A DNA stretch of 64,000 bases from Pseudomonadota bacterium (lineage in GTDB: Bacteria > Myxococcota_A > Polyangia > Polyangiales > Polyangiaceae). Below, one piece after another: positions 56,973 through 64,000 of the stretch. The stretch lies in the NCBI GenBank assembly GCA_023398955.1, contig JAEWRL010000021.1, forward strand, positions 8,710 through 72,709. Direction: 5' to 3'. The translations under genes were made by a program, and so were the position numbers. Position 1 is the first letter of the stretch. The number at the start of each line of letters is the position of its first letter. The notes below the pieces were generated by a model. That model was not told the DNA's origin and ran no database searches. It was given only the letters and a program-made list of their open reading frames with translations.

Positions 56973-58367
56973 ATGGCGAAATTCGAGTTCAGGTTGCCGG
57001 ACATCGGCGAGGGCGTCACCGAGGGAGAGGTCGTAAGCTGGCTCGTGAATGCTGGCGATTCGATCGAAGAGAACCAGGACATGGTCGAGGTGATGACCGA
57101 CAAGGCGACGGTCACCATCAGCGCCCCAAAGGCTGGTCGCATCGCTGAGTTGCGTGCCAACCCGGGCGACGTCGTGCCGGTAGGGAGCGTTCTCGTCGTG
57201 TTCGATGTTGGTGAAGGCGGTGCGACCGAGGCTGCGCCTCCCGACCCGGCTGCGAAGGAGGAGAAGCAGGAGAAGGACGAGGAGCCCGCGGCACCCGCTG
57301 CCGCAGATGCCGCGCCCGATTCGCGTAGGGGTGTGGTGCCTGGCCAAGAAGGTGGGGCACAATCGAAACAGGACGAGGGCCCGGCCGCATCGGCTGTCGG
57401 GGACATCAAGAACGAGCTTCCAGGCACGTCTCTGTACGCGGGTGGGTCCCCCAAGGGCACCGCGTCTGAGGGACACTTCACGGACAAACCGCTGGCGTCG
57501 CCGGCGACACGAAAGCTGGCGCGCGAGCAGGGCATCGATCTCAGGCGTGTGCCCCCATCGGGCAAAAGCGGTCAGGTCACTCGAGAAGACATCGAGCGAT
57601 ACCAGCAGAGCCAGAGTGGCGCCGCGCCACAGACGGCGCCCCAAGCCGCATCCGTTCCCAAGGGCGGCACTGAGGAGCGCGCCCCGATCCGCGGTCTTCG
57701 CAAGCGCATCTTCGAGAACATGGCGCGGTCGACACGCACGGCAGCGCACTTCACCTACGTGGAGGAGTGCGACGTCACGGCGCTGATGGAACTGCATCAA
57801 CGCACGCGCGAGCTCGCTGCGGAGCACGACGTCAAAGTTACCTACTTGCCGTTCATCCTGAAGGCTGTCGTCGGCGCACTGAAGAAGCACCCGCAGCTGC
57901 ACTGCCTCGTCGACGACGCCGCGATGGAAATGGTCTATCCCGAGAGTTTCGATATCGGAATCGCCATGGCGACCGAGTCGGGGCTCATCGTCCCGGTGAT
58001 CCGTGGAGCAGATCGCCTCAGCGTGCTGCAGATCGCGGTCGAGCTGAACCGCCTGGCCACCACGGCGCGAGCCGGAAAGACGCGAGCCGAGGACCTGGGC
58101 GGCTCCTCGTTCACCATCACGTCTTTGGGGAAGGAGGGCGGACTGTTCGCCACCCCTGTCATCAACTACCCCGAGGTGGCCATCCTCGGCGTGCACGAGA
58201 TAAAGAAGCGGCCAGTAGTGAAGGACGATCAGATCGTCGTGGGTCAGGTAATGTTGCTGAGCCTGTCCTTCGATCACCGCATCATCGACGGTCACGTGGG
58301 AGCTGCCTTCGCGAAGGAGGTCATTCGCTACCTCGAAGCGCCCGACCGCATGTTCATTGACGGCTGA
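56973..58367 (+). CDS. 2-oxo acid dehydrogenase E2 (dihydrolipoamide acyltransferase)
   Basis: Lipoate-bearing core of the complex, 464 residues. The N-terminal lipoyl domain has lipoyl-lysine K44 in EVMTDKATVTI. After a Pro/Ala/Glu linker comes the peripheral subunit-binding domain (ATRKLAREQGIDLRRVPPSG), another linker, and the catalytic domain (about 235-464) with active-site H435 in SFDHRIIDGHVGAAF (DHRIIDG instead of the more common DHRVVDG). One lipoyl domain only. The ATG is near AGAAGG; the frame to 56769 is overlap with the beta gene. No E3 gene follows. Confidence 0.95.
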   Translation: MAKFEFRLPDIGEGVTEGEVVSWLVNAGDSIEENQDMVEVMTDKATVTISAPKAGRIAELRANPGDVVPVGSVLVVFDVGEGGATEAAPPDPAAKEEKQEKDEEPAAPAAADAAPDSRRGVVPGQEGGAQSKQDEGPAASAVGDIKNELPGTSLYAGGSPKGTASEGHFTDKPLASPATRKLAREQGIDLRRVPPSGKSGQVTREDIERYQQSQSGAAPQTAPQAASVPKGGTEERAPIRGLRKRIFENMARSTRTAAHFTYVEECDVTALMELHQRTRELAAEHDVKVTYLPFILKAVVGALKKHPQLHCLVDDAAMEMVYPESFDIGIAMATESGLIVPVIRGADRLSVLQIAVELNRLATTARAGKTRAEDLGGSSFTITSLGKEGGLFATPVINYPEVAILGVHEIKKRPVVKDDQIVVGQVMLLSLSFDHRIIDGHVGAAFAKEVIRYLEAPDRMFIDG

Positions 58368-58501
58368 AGCCACGCAGAGCGGGGCGCTTGGACGGGTAGC
58401 GAGGCTCCTTCGTGGACTCACTTTCTTGGCCACACGGCCGCAAGCGCTCCCGCCCTCGGTCCTGGGTCGCCCCGCATCACCTCCTCTTCCAGCGCCCAGC
58501 G

Positions 58502-58530
58502 TTGACACGGAAGGGTTCGACTGCTAGTTG
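58502..58530 (+). promoter_or_regulatory. Candidate promoter upstream of prs
   Basis: A perfect -35-like TTGACA at 58502-58507, then a 17-base spacer and TAGTTG at 58525-58530. The start of prs is 77 bases downstream. The -10 element is weak, so confidence is low. It lies in the 239-base gap after the E2 gene, where a new transcription unit is expected. Confidence 0.3.
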
Positions 58531-58606
58531 TCCGCCCGCTTCGGCGCATCGGAAAGCGGAAATACAGTGCTTTCAAAGGCTTATGCGGCTCGAGGCGGTG
58601 CTTGTC

Positions 58607-59554
58607 ATGGCCGAACGTTCCATACGCCTACTCAGCGGTAACTCGAACCTGGCGCTTGCGCAGGAGATCGCAGCGGTGCTGGGCATCCATGTCGGTGAGG
58701 CGAGGGTGGCGCGCTTCAGTGATGGTGAGACGTTCTGCGAGATCCGCGAGAACGTACGCGGCATGGACTGCTACGTCGTACAGCCGACGTCCTCGCCGGT
58801 GAACGACAACTTGATGGAGCTTCTCATCATGTGCGACGCTCTCCGCCGGGCATCTGCCGAGAGCATTACCGCCGTGATCCCGTACTACGGCTACGCGCGT
58901 CAAGATCGCAAGGTGGCGCCCCGCACGCCGATTACTTCGAAGCTTGTGGCGGATCTCCTCGTGGCCGCTGGTGTGACGCGGGTTCTGGGCGTCGACCTGC
59001 ACGCGGGCCAAATCCAAGGGTTCTTCGACATTCCTTTCGATCATCTCTATGCACTGCCGGTCTTCCTGGAGGACTACCTGAAGCCGAACTTCGACGAGAA
59101 CGTCGTCGTCGTCTCTCCGGATGCGGGCGGGGTCGAGCGCGCTCGAGCTTACTCGAAGCGCCTCAGGGCTTCCTTGGCGATCATCGACAAGCGGAGAGAG
59201 AGAGCAAACGTCAGCGAGGTGATGCACATCATCGGAGACGTGGAGGGCCGCGACTGCATCATCATTGATGACATGATCGACACTGCTGGCACGCTCTGTA
59301 ATGCTGCCAGGGCTGTGATGGACGGTGGGGCGCGGAGTGTGGTAGCGTGCGCCACCCATGGGGTCCTGAGTGGGCCCGCAGTTCAACGCATCGAGGCGTC
59401 AGTCTTGAGCGAGGTCGTGGTCACCAATTCGATACCACCGTCGGAGGAGGTAGCTGCCTGCTCCAAGATACGCTTCCTTTCGATCGGAAAGCTACTGGGC
59501 GAAGCGATACGTCGCATCCACAATAGCGACTCCGTCAGCTCGCTGTTCGTCTGA
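58607..59554 (+). CDS. prs: Ribose-phosphate pyrophosphokinase
   Basis: Makes PRPP from ribose-5-phosphate and ATP; 315 residues, normal length. Signatures are IRLLSGNSNLALAQEIAAVL, ARFSDGETFCEIRENVRG, IPYYGYARQDRKVAPRTPIT (ATP-binding loop), VLGVDLHAGQIQGFFD (metal-binding His) and the PRPP-binding motif CIIIDDMIDTAGTLCNA. ATG 58607 gives the family's normal N-terminus; an ATG at 58583 adds eight residues. It heads the cluster prs-rplY-pth-rpsF-rpsR-rplI-dnaB. Confidence 0.96.
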   Translation: MAERSIRLLSGNSNLALAQEIAAVLGIHVGEARVARFSDGETFCEIRENVRGMDCYVVQPTSSPVNDNLMELLIMCDALRRASAESITAVIPYYGYARQDRKVAPRTPITSKLVADLLVAAGVTRVLGVDLHAGQIQGFFDIPFDHLYALPVFLEDYLKPNFDENVVVVSPDAGGVERARAYSKRLRASLAIIDKRRERANVSEVMHIIGDVEGRDCIIIDDMIDTAGTLCNAARAVMDGGARSVVACATHGVLSGPAVQRIEASVLSEVVVTNSIPPSEEVAACSKIRFLSIGKLLGEAIRRIHNSDSVSSLFV

Positions 59555-59591
59555 ATGCTGGGTCGCGACCATTAGAAGAAAGCATCAAGTC

Positions 59592-60224
59592 ATGGAGCTC
59601 ATCAAGGTTTCCGCCACCGTTCGTAGTCAGTCTGGCAAGGGCGTCGCCCGGCGCTTGCGTCGCGAGGGAGCCATTCCCGCCGTTGTGTATGGTCCTGATC
59701 TCGACGCGCAGGGTATCCAGGTTTCGCCCAAAGACGTGGCCGCTGTGCTCCAAAGCGAGCGTGGTCGCAACAGCGTCGTGGAGCTCACCCTGGACGATGG
59801 CCGCACACTCAGTGTGCTGCTCAATGACTACCAGTATCATCCCGTCGGGCGCCACCTGCTGCATGCCGACTTCCTCCACATCTCCCTCGAAAAGGCGTGT
59901 GACTTCGACGTGCCCTTCGAGACCGTGGGCAAAGCCAAGGGCGTGGTTCTCGGCGGTGTTCTGAGTCAGGTCTTCCGGAAGCTGCCAGTGCGTTGCAAGC
60001 CCGCTGATGCACCCGCGAAGATCGTCTACGACGTCACGGAGATGGGCAAGGACGATCACGCTCACGTCAGTGATCTGTCGCTCCCCGCGGGCGTCGAGGT
60101 CCGCTTGCCCCCAACGCAGACCATCGTCTCTGTCGTTGCGGAAAAGCGCGCTGGCGATGAGGCTGAAGCGAAGGCCGACGGGGCTGAAGCACCAGCCGGT
60201 GACGCTGCCAAGTCGACAAGCTGA
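59592..60224 (+). CDS. rplY: 50S ribosomal protein L25 (Ctc form)
   Basis: A 5S-rRNA-binding protein of the long L25/Ctc type, 210 residues. The N-terminal L25 barrel is at about 1-95 (GKGVARRLRREGAIPAVVYG, then LLNDYQYHPVGRHLLHADFL). The C-terminal TL5/Ctc beta domain is at about 100-187 (GKAKGVVLGGVLSQVFRKLP). An Ala/Glu-rich tail completes it. The prs-rplY-pth order is common in bacteria. Confidence 0.95.
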   Translation: MELIKVSATVRSQSGKGVARRLRREGAIPAVVYGPDLDAQGIQVSPKDVAAVLQSERGRNSVVELTLDDGRTLSVLLNDYQYHPVGRHLLHADFLHISLEKACDFDVPFETVGKAKGVVLGGVLSQVFRKLPVRCKPADAPAKIVYDVTEMGKDDHAHVSDLSLPAGVEVRLPPTQTIVSVVAEKRAGDEAEAKADGAEAPAGDAAKSTS

Positions 60225-60226
60225 GC

Positions 60227-60844
60227 TTGCAACGCGACGAGCCCTTCGGGACCGGTGAGGTACAAGTACGCTTGATCGTCGGACTCGGTAACCCGGGACC
60301 ACGCTACGAGCGCACCCGGCACAACATCGGTTTCATGGCGATCGACCGGCTGGCTCAGTCGACGTCTGTGGCTTGGACCCGGGAGGCCCAGGGACTGCTG
60401 GGGCGCGTCTCCTGGGCGCGGGGACCGCTGTTGCTACTGAAGCCGTTGACCTTCATGAATCTGTCCGGGCTGAGCGCCGCGCTCGTTGCCCGTTCGTATC
60501 AGGTCGCGACCAGGGAGATCTTGGTCATCCATGACGAGCTCGACCTGCCGTTCGGTTCCTTGAGGTTGAAGCACGGAGGGGGTCATGCGGGGCACAATGG
60601 CCTTCGGTCGCTCGCTCAGGAGTTGGGCGGCACTGACTACTCGAGGTTGCGCCTCGGGATCGGGCGCCCTGATCCCGACTCTGTCGGGACCATCGTCGAT
60701 TATGTGCTAGAAGCGTTCCCCCCAAGTGCCGAGCCCGAGCTGGATCGTGTGCTTGGGATGGCCGTCGAGGCCGTTCGAGCCGTCGTCGAGAGTGGTTTCT
60801 CGGCGGCAGCAAACCACGTCAACAGGCGAACGAAGTCGCCCTGA
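60227..60844 (+). CDS. pth: Peptidyl-tRNA hydrolase
   Basis: Releases tRNA from peptidyl-tRNAs dropped by the ribosome. The catalytic histidine is in RTRHNIGFMAIDRL. Other family motifs are RLIVGLGNPGPRYE, LLLLKPLTFMNLSG, VIHDELDLPFGSLRLKHGG and GHNGLRSLAQELGG. The start is uncertain: TTG 60227 follows directly after the rplY stop with no ribosome-binding site, while TTG 60272 (giving MIVGLGNPG) has GAGG 11 bases upstream and matches the usual family N-terminus better. I list the longer form. Confidence 0.92.
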   Translation: MQRDEPFGTGEVQVRLIVGLGNPGPRYERTRHNIGFMAIDRLAQSTSVAWTREAQGLLGRVSWARGPLLLLKPLTFMNLSGLSAALVARSYQVATREILVIHDELDLPFGSLRLKHGGGHAGHNGLRSLAQELGGTDYSRLRLGIGRPDPDSVGTIVDYVLEAFPPSAEPELDRVLGMAVEAVRAVVESGFSAAANHVNRRTKSP

Positions 60845-60896
60845 CGCGGTCTCCTTGCTCCCAGAGGTTGGGGGCCTTCGTCCGGAAGGAGAGGAT

Positions 60897-61487
60897 ATGT
60901 CAGCAGCAGTAGCAGCAGCCCAGGTGGCAAAGCCACGATATCGCGAGTACGAAACTATCTATGTCATGCGGTCGGCCGTCGCCGGTGAGGCCGCGGCCAA
61001 GGTCGCCAAGCGCATCGAGGACGTCGTCCAGCGCGAGAACGGTCGCCTCACCCTGGTGGAGAACTGGGGTCGCCGACTGCTCGCGTATGCCGTGAAGGGC
61101 AACACTCGAGGCGTCTACGTCTACGTCAAGTACGTGGGGCAAGGCGCGCTCGTGACAGAGATCGAGCGCAATCTCAGGATGTTCGACGAGGTCCTCAAGT
61201 TCCAGACGGTTCTCGTGACGGAGGAGGTCGACTGGGAAGCGATGAATGTCGACCCCGACGCCGTCAAGTTCGAGGAGGTGCAGCCACCCGATCCGGACGA
61301 GCCCGAGCCGACGCTCGCCCAGACATTGGGCCTCGAAGGGGTGGAGTACCGTGGACGCCGCGGAGACGACTCTTCCGACTACTCGACGAACCAGAACCAG
61401 GTTGCCGAATCGAGCGACACGCCGACGCAGGCGCAGGCTCCGGCTCAGGAGTCCTCGGAGAGCGAGAACCGGGAGGAAGGCAAATGA
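60897..61487 (+). CDS. rpsF: 30S ribosomal protein S6 with long C-terminal tail
   Basis: Small-subunit protein that pairs with S18; 196 residues versus about 95-135 typically. The S6 ferredoxin-like fold is at about 17-110 (REYETIYVMRSAVAGE, RLLAYAVKGNTRGVYVYVKY, ERNLRMFDEVLKFQTV). The extra tail is acidic and then Gln/Ser/Ala-rich. ATG 60897 has GGAGAGG just upstream, so the open frame to 60726 is discarded. The stop overlaps the rpsR start (ATGA). Confidence 0.96.
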   Translation: MSAAVAAAQVAKPRYREYETIYVMRSAVAGEAAAKVAKRIEDVVQRENGRLTLVENWGRRLLAYAVKGNTRGVYVYVKYVGQGALVTEIERNLRMFDEVLKFQTVLVTEEVDWEAMNVDPDAVKFEEVQPPDPDEPEPTLAQTLGLEGVEYRGRRGDDSSDYSTNQNQVAESSDTPTQAQAPAQESSESENREEGK

Positions 61488-61747
61488 GTCAGTTTGGACG
61501 TTCCCAGGACAGGGGCGAGTCAGCAGGTTTCCGTCGCGGTCGGCGTCGGGGTTGCGCATTCTGCTCCGATGAATCGCTGACTATCGACTACAAGGACCCG
61601 CAGGCGCTGAAGTACTTCGTGACGGAACGTGGCAAGATCGTGCCACGCCGAATCTCGGGCGCTTGTGCCAAGCACCAGCGGCGGATCACCTTGGCAGTCA
61701 AGAGGGCGCGCAACATCGCGCTTCTACCCTTCACGTCGAACGAGTAG
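61484..61747 (+). CDS. rpsR: 30S ribosomal protein S18
   Basis: An 87-residue S18 with the zinc-type (C+) arrangement: C24 and C27 in RGCAFCSDE, and ACAKHQRR supplying the remaining Cys/His. The core IDYKDPQALKYFVTERGKIV and the C-terminal RRITLAVKRARNIALLPF are typical. Its start overlaps the rpsF stop, fitting assembly as an S6-S18 heterodimer. Confidence 0.97.
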   Translation: MSQFGRSQDRGESAGFRRGRRRGCAFCSDESLTIDYKDPQALKYFVTERGKIVPRRISGACAKHQRRITLAVKRARNIALLPFTSNE

Positions 61748-61755
61748 GAGGACCC

Positions 61756-62214
61756 ATGGCGACTGCAATTCGAGTGGTTCTGCAGGATACGGTAGAAGAG
61801 CTTGGGGACAGCGGCGATGTCGTGAAGGTTCGTCCTGGCTACGCCAGGAACTATCTGTTCCCGCGAGGCATTGCCGTGCCGGCGACGGAAGCGAACCTGG
61901 CGCGCATCGGCGACTTGAAGAAGCAGGCGGCCGTGCGTGCTCAGAAGGAGCTCGACGCCGCCAAGGAGCTGGCCAAAAAGCTGGAGTCTACCGCTGTCAA
62001 GTTGGAGCGCGCGGTGGGCGACGAGAACAAGATGTACGGCTCCGTTACGGCGAAGGACATCGAGGAAGCTTTCGCAGCCATTGGCCTCGAAATCGATCGC
62101 CGCAAGCTGGATCTCAGCGAACCCATCAAGCGGCTGGGGCTCAGCGAGGTTCCGGTAAGGCTGCATGGCGACGTGACGGCACAGTTGCGCGTCGAGGTCG
62201 TGAAGAAGAGCTGA
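61756..62214 (+). CDS. rplI: 50S ribosomal protein L9
   Basis: A 152-residue L9. The N-terminal rRNA-binding domain is VEELGDSGDVVKVRPGYARN followed by YLFPRGIAVPAT. A long connecting helix (about 45-80, Lys/Ala/Glu-rich) leads to the C-terminal domain (YGSVTAKDIEEAFAAIGLEI, then LDLSEPIKRLGLSEVPVRLH). ATG 61756 follows GGAGG; earlier frame residues overlap rpsR and are rejected. Confidence 0.97.
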   Translation: MATAIRVVLQDTVEELGDSGDVVKVRPGYARNYLFPRGIAVPATEANLARIGDLKKQAAVRAQKELDAAKELAKKLESTAVKLERAVGDENKMYGSVTAKDIEEAFAAIGLEIDRRKLDLSEPIKRLGLSEVPVRLHGDVTAQLRVEVVKKS

Positions 62215-62263
62215 CGGTTGACCCTACACCGAGCCGCCCGGGGGGCTACCCCGCCGGCTCCCG

Positions 62264-62296
62264 CAACGCTCCGAGCCTCTACGGTTCGGGGCGTTG
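62264..62296 (+). terminator. Strong hairpin between rplI and dnaB
   Basis: CAACGCTCCGAGCC pairs with GGTTCGGGGCGTTG around a 5-base loop, giving a 14-bp stem with two G-U pairs in RNA. It is followed by TGCTTTGTG, a weak T-run. It lies 50 bases after the rplI stop and ends 63 bases before dnaB, so it probably ends or attenuates the ribosomal-protein transcript. Confidence 0.6.
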
Positions 62297-62359
62297 TGCT
62301 TTGTGGGAGTACGGCTGATCCGTTGCAGGCCTCCGACGGCAGGGTTAGGGTGCGCGGTG

Positions 62360-63877
62360 ATGTCGAAGAACGACCGTGGGCGTTTCCGTGAGAGCGAACA
62401 GCGCCTCGAGCTGGCACCCGGTCGAATCCCGCCTCATGATCTCGACGCCGAGGGTGCAGTCCTCAGCGCAGTTCTGCTGTTCTCTGAGGCGTTCGATGCC
62501 GTGCAAGAGGTCCTGCGTCCCGAGCACTTTTACGCAGACGCCAATCGCCGGGTTTACGAGGCTGTCGTCGAGCTCCAAGCTCAGAGCAAGCCCATCGACA
62601 TCGTCTCGGTCGCTACCTGGCTGCGAGACAGGGGGCGTCTCGAGCAGATTGGCGGCACACCCTATCTGGCACAACTGACGGACGCCACGCCCGCGGTCGC
62701 GAACGTGGAGATTCATGCTCGCGTCGTTCGTGAGAAATGGCGTGTACGGCAGCTCATCGCCACCTGCCATCGCTTCGCCGCGGAAGGCTACGGCGATACG
62801 GGTGAGGTGCAAGACTACATCGATCGCGCGGAGCAGGCCGTCTTTGAGATCGCTCGAATCCCCGAGGGCTCGACGGTAGTGCCGCTGCGTGAAGCCATCC
62901 GAGGCGCCTTCGAGATACTGAACGAGGCGTCGCGACGCGGCGGCGGCATCACGGGTGTGCCCACCGGCTTCACTGAGCTCGACCGCAAATGCGCCGGGCT
63001 ACACGGCGGTGATCTCTACATTGTCGCTGGTCGTCCCGGGATGGGGAAGACGTCCTTCGTGCTCAACATGGCAGCCAACATCGCTCGCGCGACGTTGGTG
63101 GACCCACCCGGAGGGGAGGACCCCTTTGCCCCTCCGGAGGAACGCCCCGGCTGGGGTGTCGCGTTCTTCAGCCTAGAAATGCCGCGGGAACAGCTCGCCG
63201 CACGTCTGTTAGCTGCCGAGTCGCGGGTGGACGTAGGGCGGATTCGGAGCGGAGACATTCAGCAGGAGGATTGGAGCCGGCTCACCGAGGCCGCCGCGCG
63301 CCTTGGGCGGTGTCCCATCTGGATCGACGACACGCCGGGGCTTACTATGTTGGATCTCCGAGCCAAGGTGCGCCGGCTCAAGGCGCTCGTGGAGCGGGGC
63401 GACGAGGATCTTCGCGCCCAAGGTCTCGGGCTCGTGGCAATCGACTACCTGCAGCTGATGCAGGGCCGCCGCGATGCCCAGAGCCGCGAGCAGGAGATCA
63501 GTGAGCTTAGCCGCGGCCTGAAGCAGCTCGCGAAGGAAATGAGCGTTCCCGTGTTGGCACTGAGTCAGCTCAACCGCTCGGTCGAAACCCGTAACACGAA
63601 GGACAAACGACCCCAGCTCAGCGATCTGCGTGAGTCCGGCGCGATCGAGCAGGACGCCGATGCCATCATGTTCATCTACCGGGATGAGTACTACGTGCAG
63701 GACAGCCCGGACAAAGGCCTCGCGGAGATCATCATCGCCAAGCAACGCAACGGCCCCACCGGTAAGGTGATGACGAAGTTCACGAACGCTTACACGCGCT
63801 TTGATAACCTGGCGCCAGACGAGTACAACTTCGACGAATTTGACGACTTCGATGCTGCCGCGCCTGCAGCGGGCTAG
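62360..63877 (+). CDS. dnaB: Replicative DNA helicase
   Basis: Hexameric 5'-3' helicase at the replication fork, 505 residues. The N-terminal helical domain is at about 20-125 (IPPHDLDAEGAVLSAVLL, YLAQLTDATPAVANVEIHAR). A linker helix follows, then a RecA-like domain from about 190 (TGFTELDRKCAGLHGGDLYI) with Walker A GRPGMGKTS at about 224, Walker B LVAIDYLQLMQG, SQLNRSVETR and LRESGAIEQDADAIMFIYR with the arginine/glutamate switch region. No intein. A roughly 20-residue insertion (DPPGGEDPFAPPEERPGW) follows the Walker A helix. ATG 62360 is preceded by AGGG. Confidence 0.97.
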   Translation: MSKNDRGRFRESEQRLELAPGRIPPHDLDAEGAVLSAVLLFSEAFDAVQEVLRPEHFYADANRRVYEAVVELQAQSKPIDIVSVATWLRDRGRLEQIGGTPYLAQLTDATPAVANVEIHARVVREKWRVRQLIATCHRFAAEGYGDTGEVQDYIDRAEQAVFEIARIPEGSTVVPLREAIRGAFEILNEASRRGGGITGVPTGFTELDRKCAGLHGGDLYIVAGRPGMGKTSFVLNMAANIARATLVDPPGGEDPFAPPEERPGWGVAFFSLEMPREQLAARLLAAESRVDVGRIRSGDIQQEDWSRLTEAAARLGRCPIWIDDTPGLTMLDLRAKVRRLKALVERGDEDLRAQGLGLVAIDYLQLMQGRRDAQSREQEISELSRGLKQLAKEMSVPVLALSQLNRSVETRNTKDKRPQLSDLRESGAIEQDADAIMFIYRDEYYVQDSPDKGLAEIIIAKQRNGPTGKVMTKFTNAYTRFDNLAPDEYNFDEFDDFDAAAPAAG

Positions 63878-63894
63878 GGCCTGTCCCTGAATGC

Positions 63895-63924
63895 GTGCCC
63901 GTGCCCGTGCCCGTGCCCGTGCCC
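63895..63924. repeat. Hexanucleotide tandem repeat (GTGCCC)5
   Basis: Five exact copies of GTGCCC beginning 17 bases after the dnaB stop. Such GTGCCC runs would be prone to slippage and are intergenic here. They could also influence the dnaB transcript end. Confidence 0.9.
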
Positions 63925-63982
63925 GGCGCTGTACGCCGAAAACTTTTCCATGGTGCTTGAGGCATGCTCCAGGGAGCGCAGC

Positions 63983-64000
63983 ATGCTTCGACTTCAACTG
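63983..64000 (+). CDS. Possible start of the next gene, cut by window edge
   Basis: An ATG at 63983 with GGGAG six bases upstream opens a frame encoding MLRLQL up to the end of the window. Too short to identify; listed only because the ribosome-binding site is good. Confidence 0.25.

Overview
The window is high-GC, densely coded DNA with no rRNA, tRNA, phage, insertion sequence or CRISPR array that I can see. The gene content points to a myxobacterium, most likely of the Sorangium/Polyangium branch. Four large secreted lipoproteins are present. Three of them carry long Gly/Ser/Thr/Ala-rich linkers directly after the lipobox, and several polysaccharide-degrading enzymes are encoded. Housekeeping blocks follow an order common in Proteobacteria. 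The taxonomic call is an inference from gene style; no marker was searched.

Positions 1-23950 are mostly accessory. They hold the 3' part of a GH9 cellulase overlapping a PfkB-type sugar kinase, a DUF2867 protein and a PQQ-repeat lipoprotein. An ammonifying nitrite reductase pair (nrfH-nrfA) lies convergent to a DUF438-hemerythrin-PAS / DUF1858 operon. Next come a methyltransferase, a GH43-ricin lipoprotein, a YciI-like protein, a very large subtilisin-like lipoprotein and a GNAT acetyltransferase. The region ends with a GH45-like lipoprotein, a YceI protein, an OmpA-domain protein and a cupin. Both nitrogen-oxide operons carry the same FNR/DNR-type box, CTTGA-N6-TCAAG, upstream, so they look like one regulon.

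Positions 24170-43720 mix repair and metabolism: uvrA, an orphan ferredoxin-thioredoxin-reductase-like protein facing an FAD oxidoreductase, a class I amidotransferase-like hydrolase, an M3 peptidase, a metallophosphoesterase, an orphan homodimeric aceE, KDPG aldolase, an HMGL-type aldolase, mutY overlapping an MBL-fold hydrolase, and a TPR protein. Positions 43949-50798 are a complex I operon in the order nuoA-B-C-D-G-H-I, without nuoE or nuoF and without nuoJ-N. Positions 51048-63877 hold gatB-mtnA, lipA with a branched-chain/pyruvate-type dehydrogenase (E1 alpha, E1 beta, E2), and prs-rplY-pth-rpsF-rpsR-rplI-dnaB.

The most interesting observation is the lipoprotein at 19979-21577. It contains all the recognisable blocks of a GH45 endoglucanase, but the block that opens GH45 enzymes (catalytic Asp followed by a CCxPSC motif) sits at the C-terminus. 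This looks like a natural circular permutation that keeps both catalytic aspartates. Also notable are the CXXCH motif at the first heme site of NrfA, a roughly 150-residue, four-helix insertion in NuoH, the shared FNR-like boxes, and a probable CTG start for the amidotransferase-like gene.
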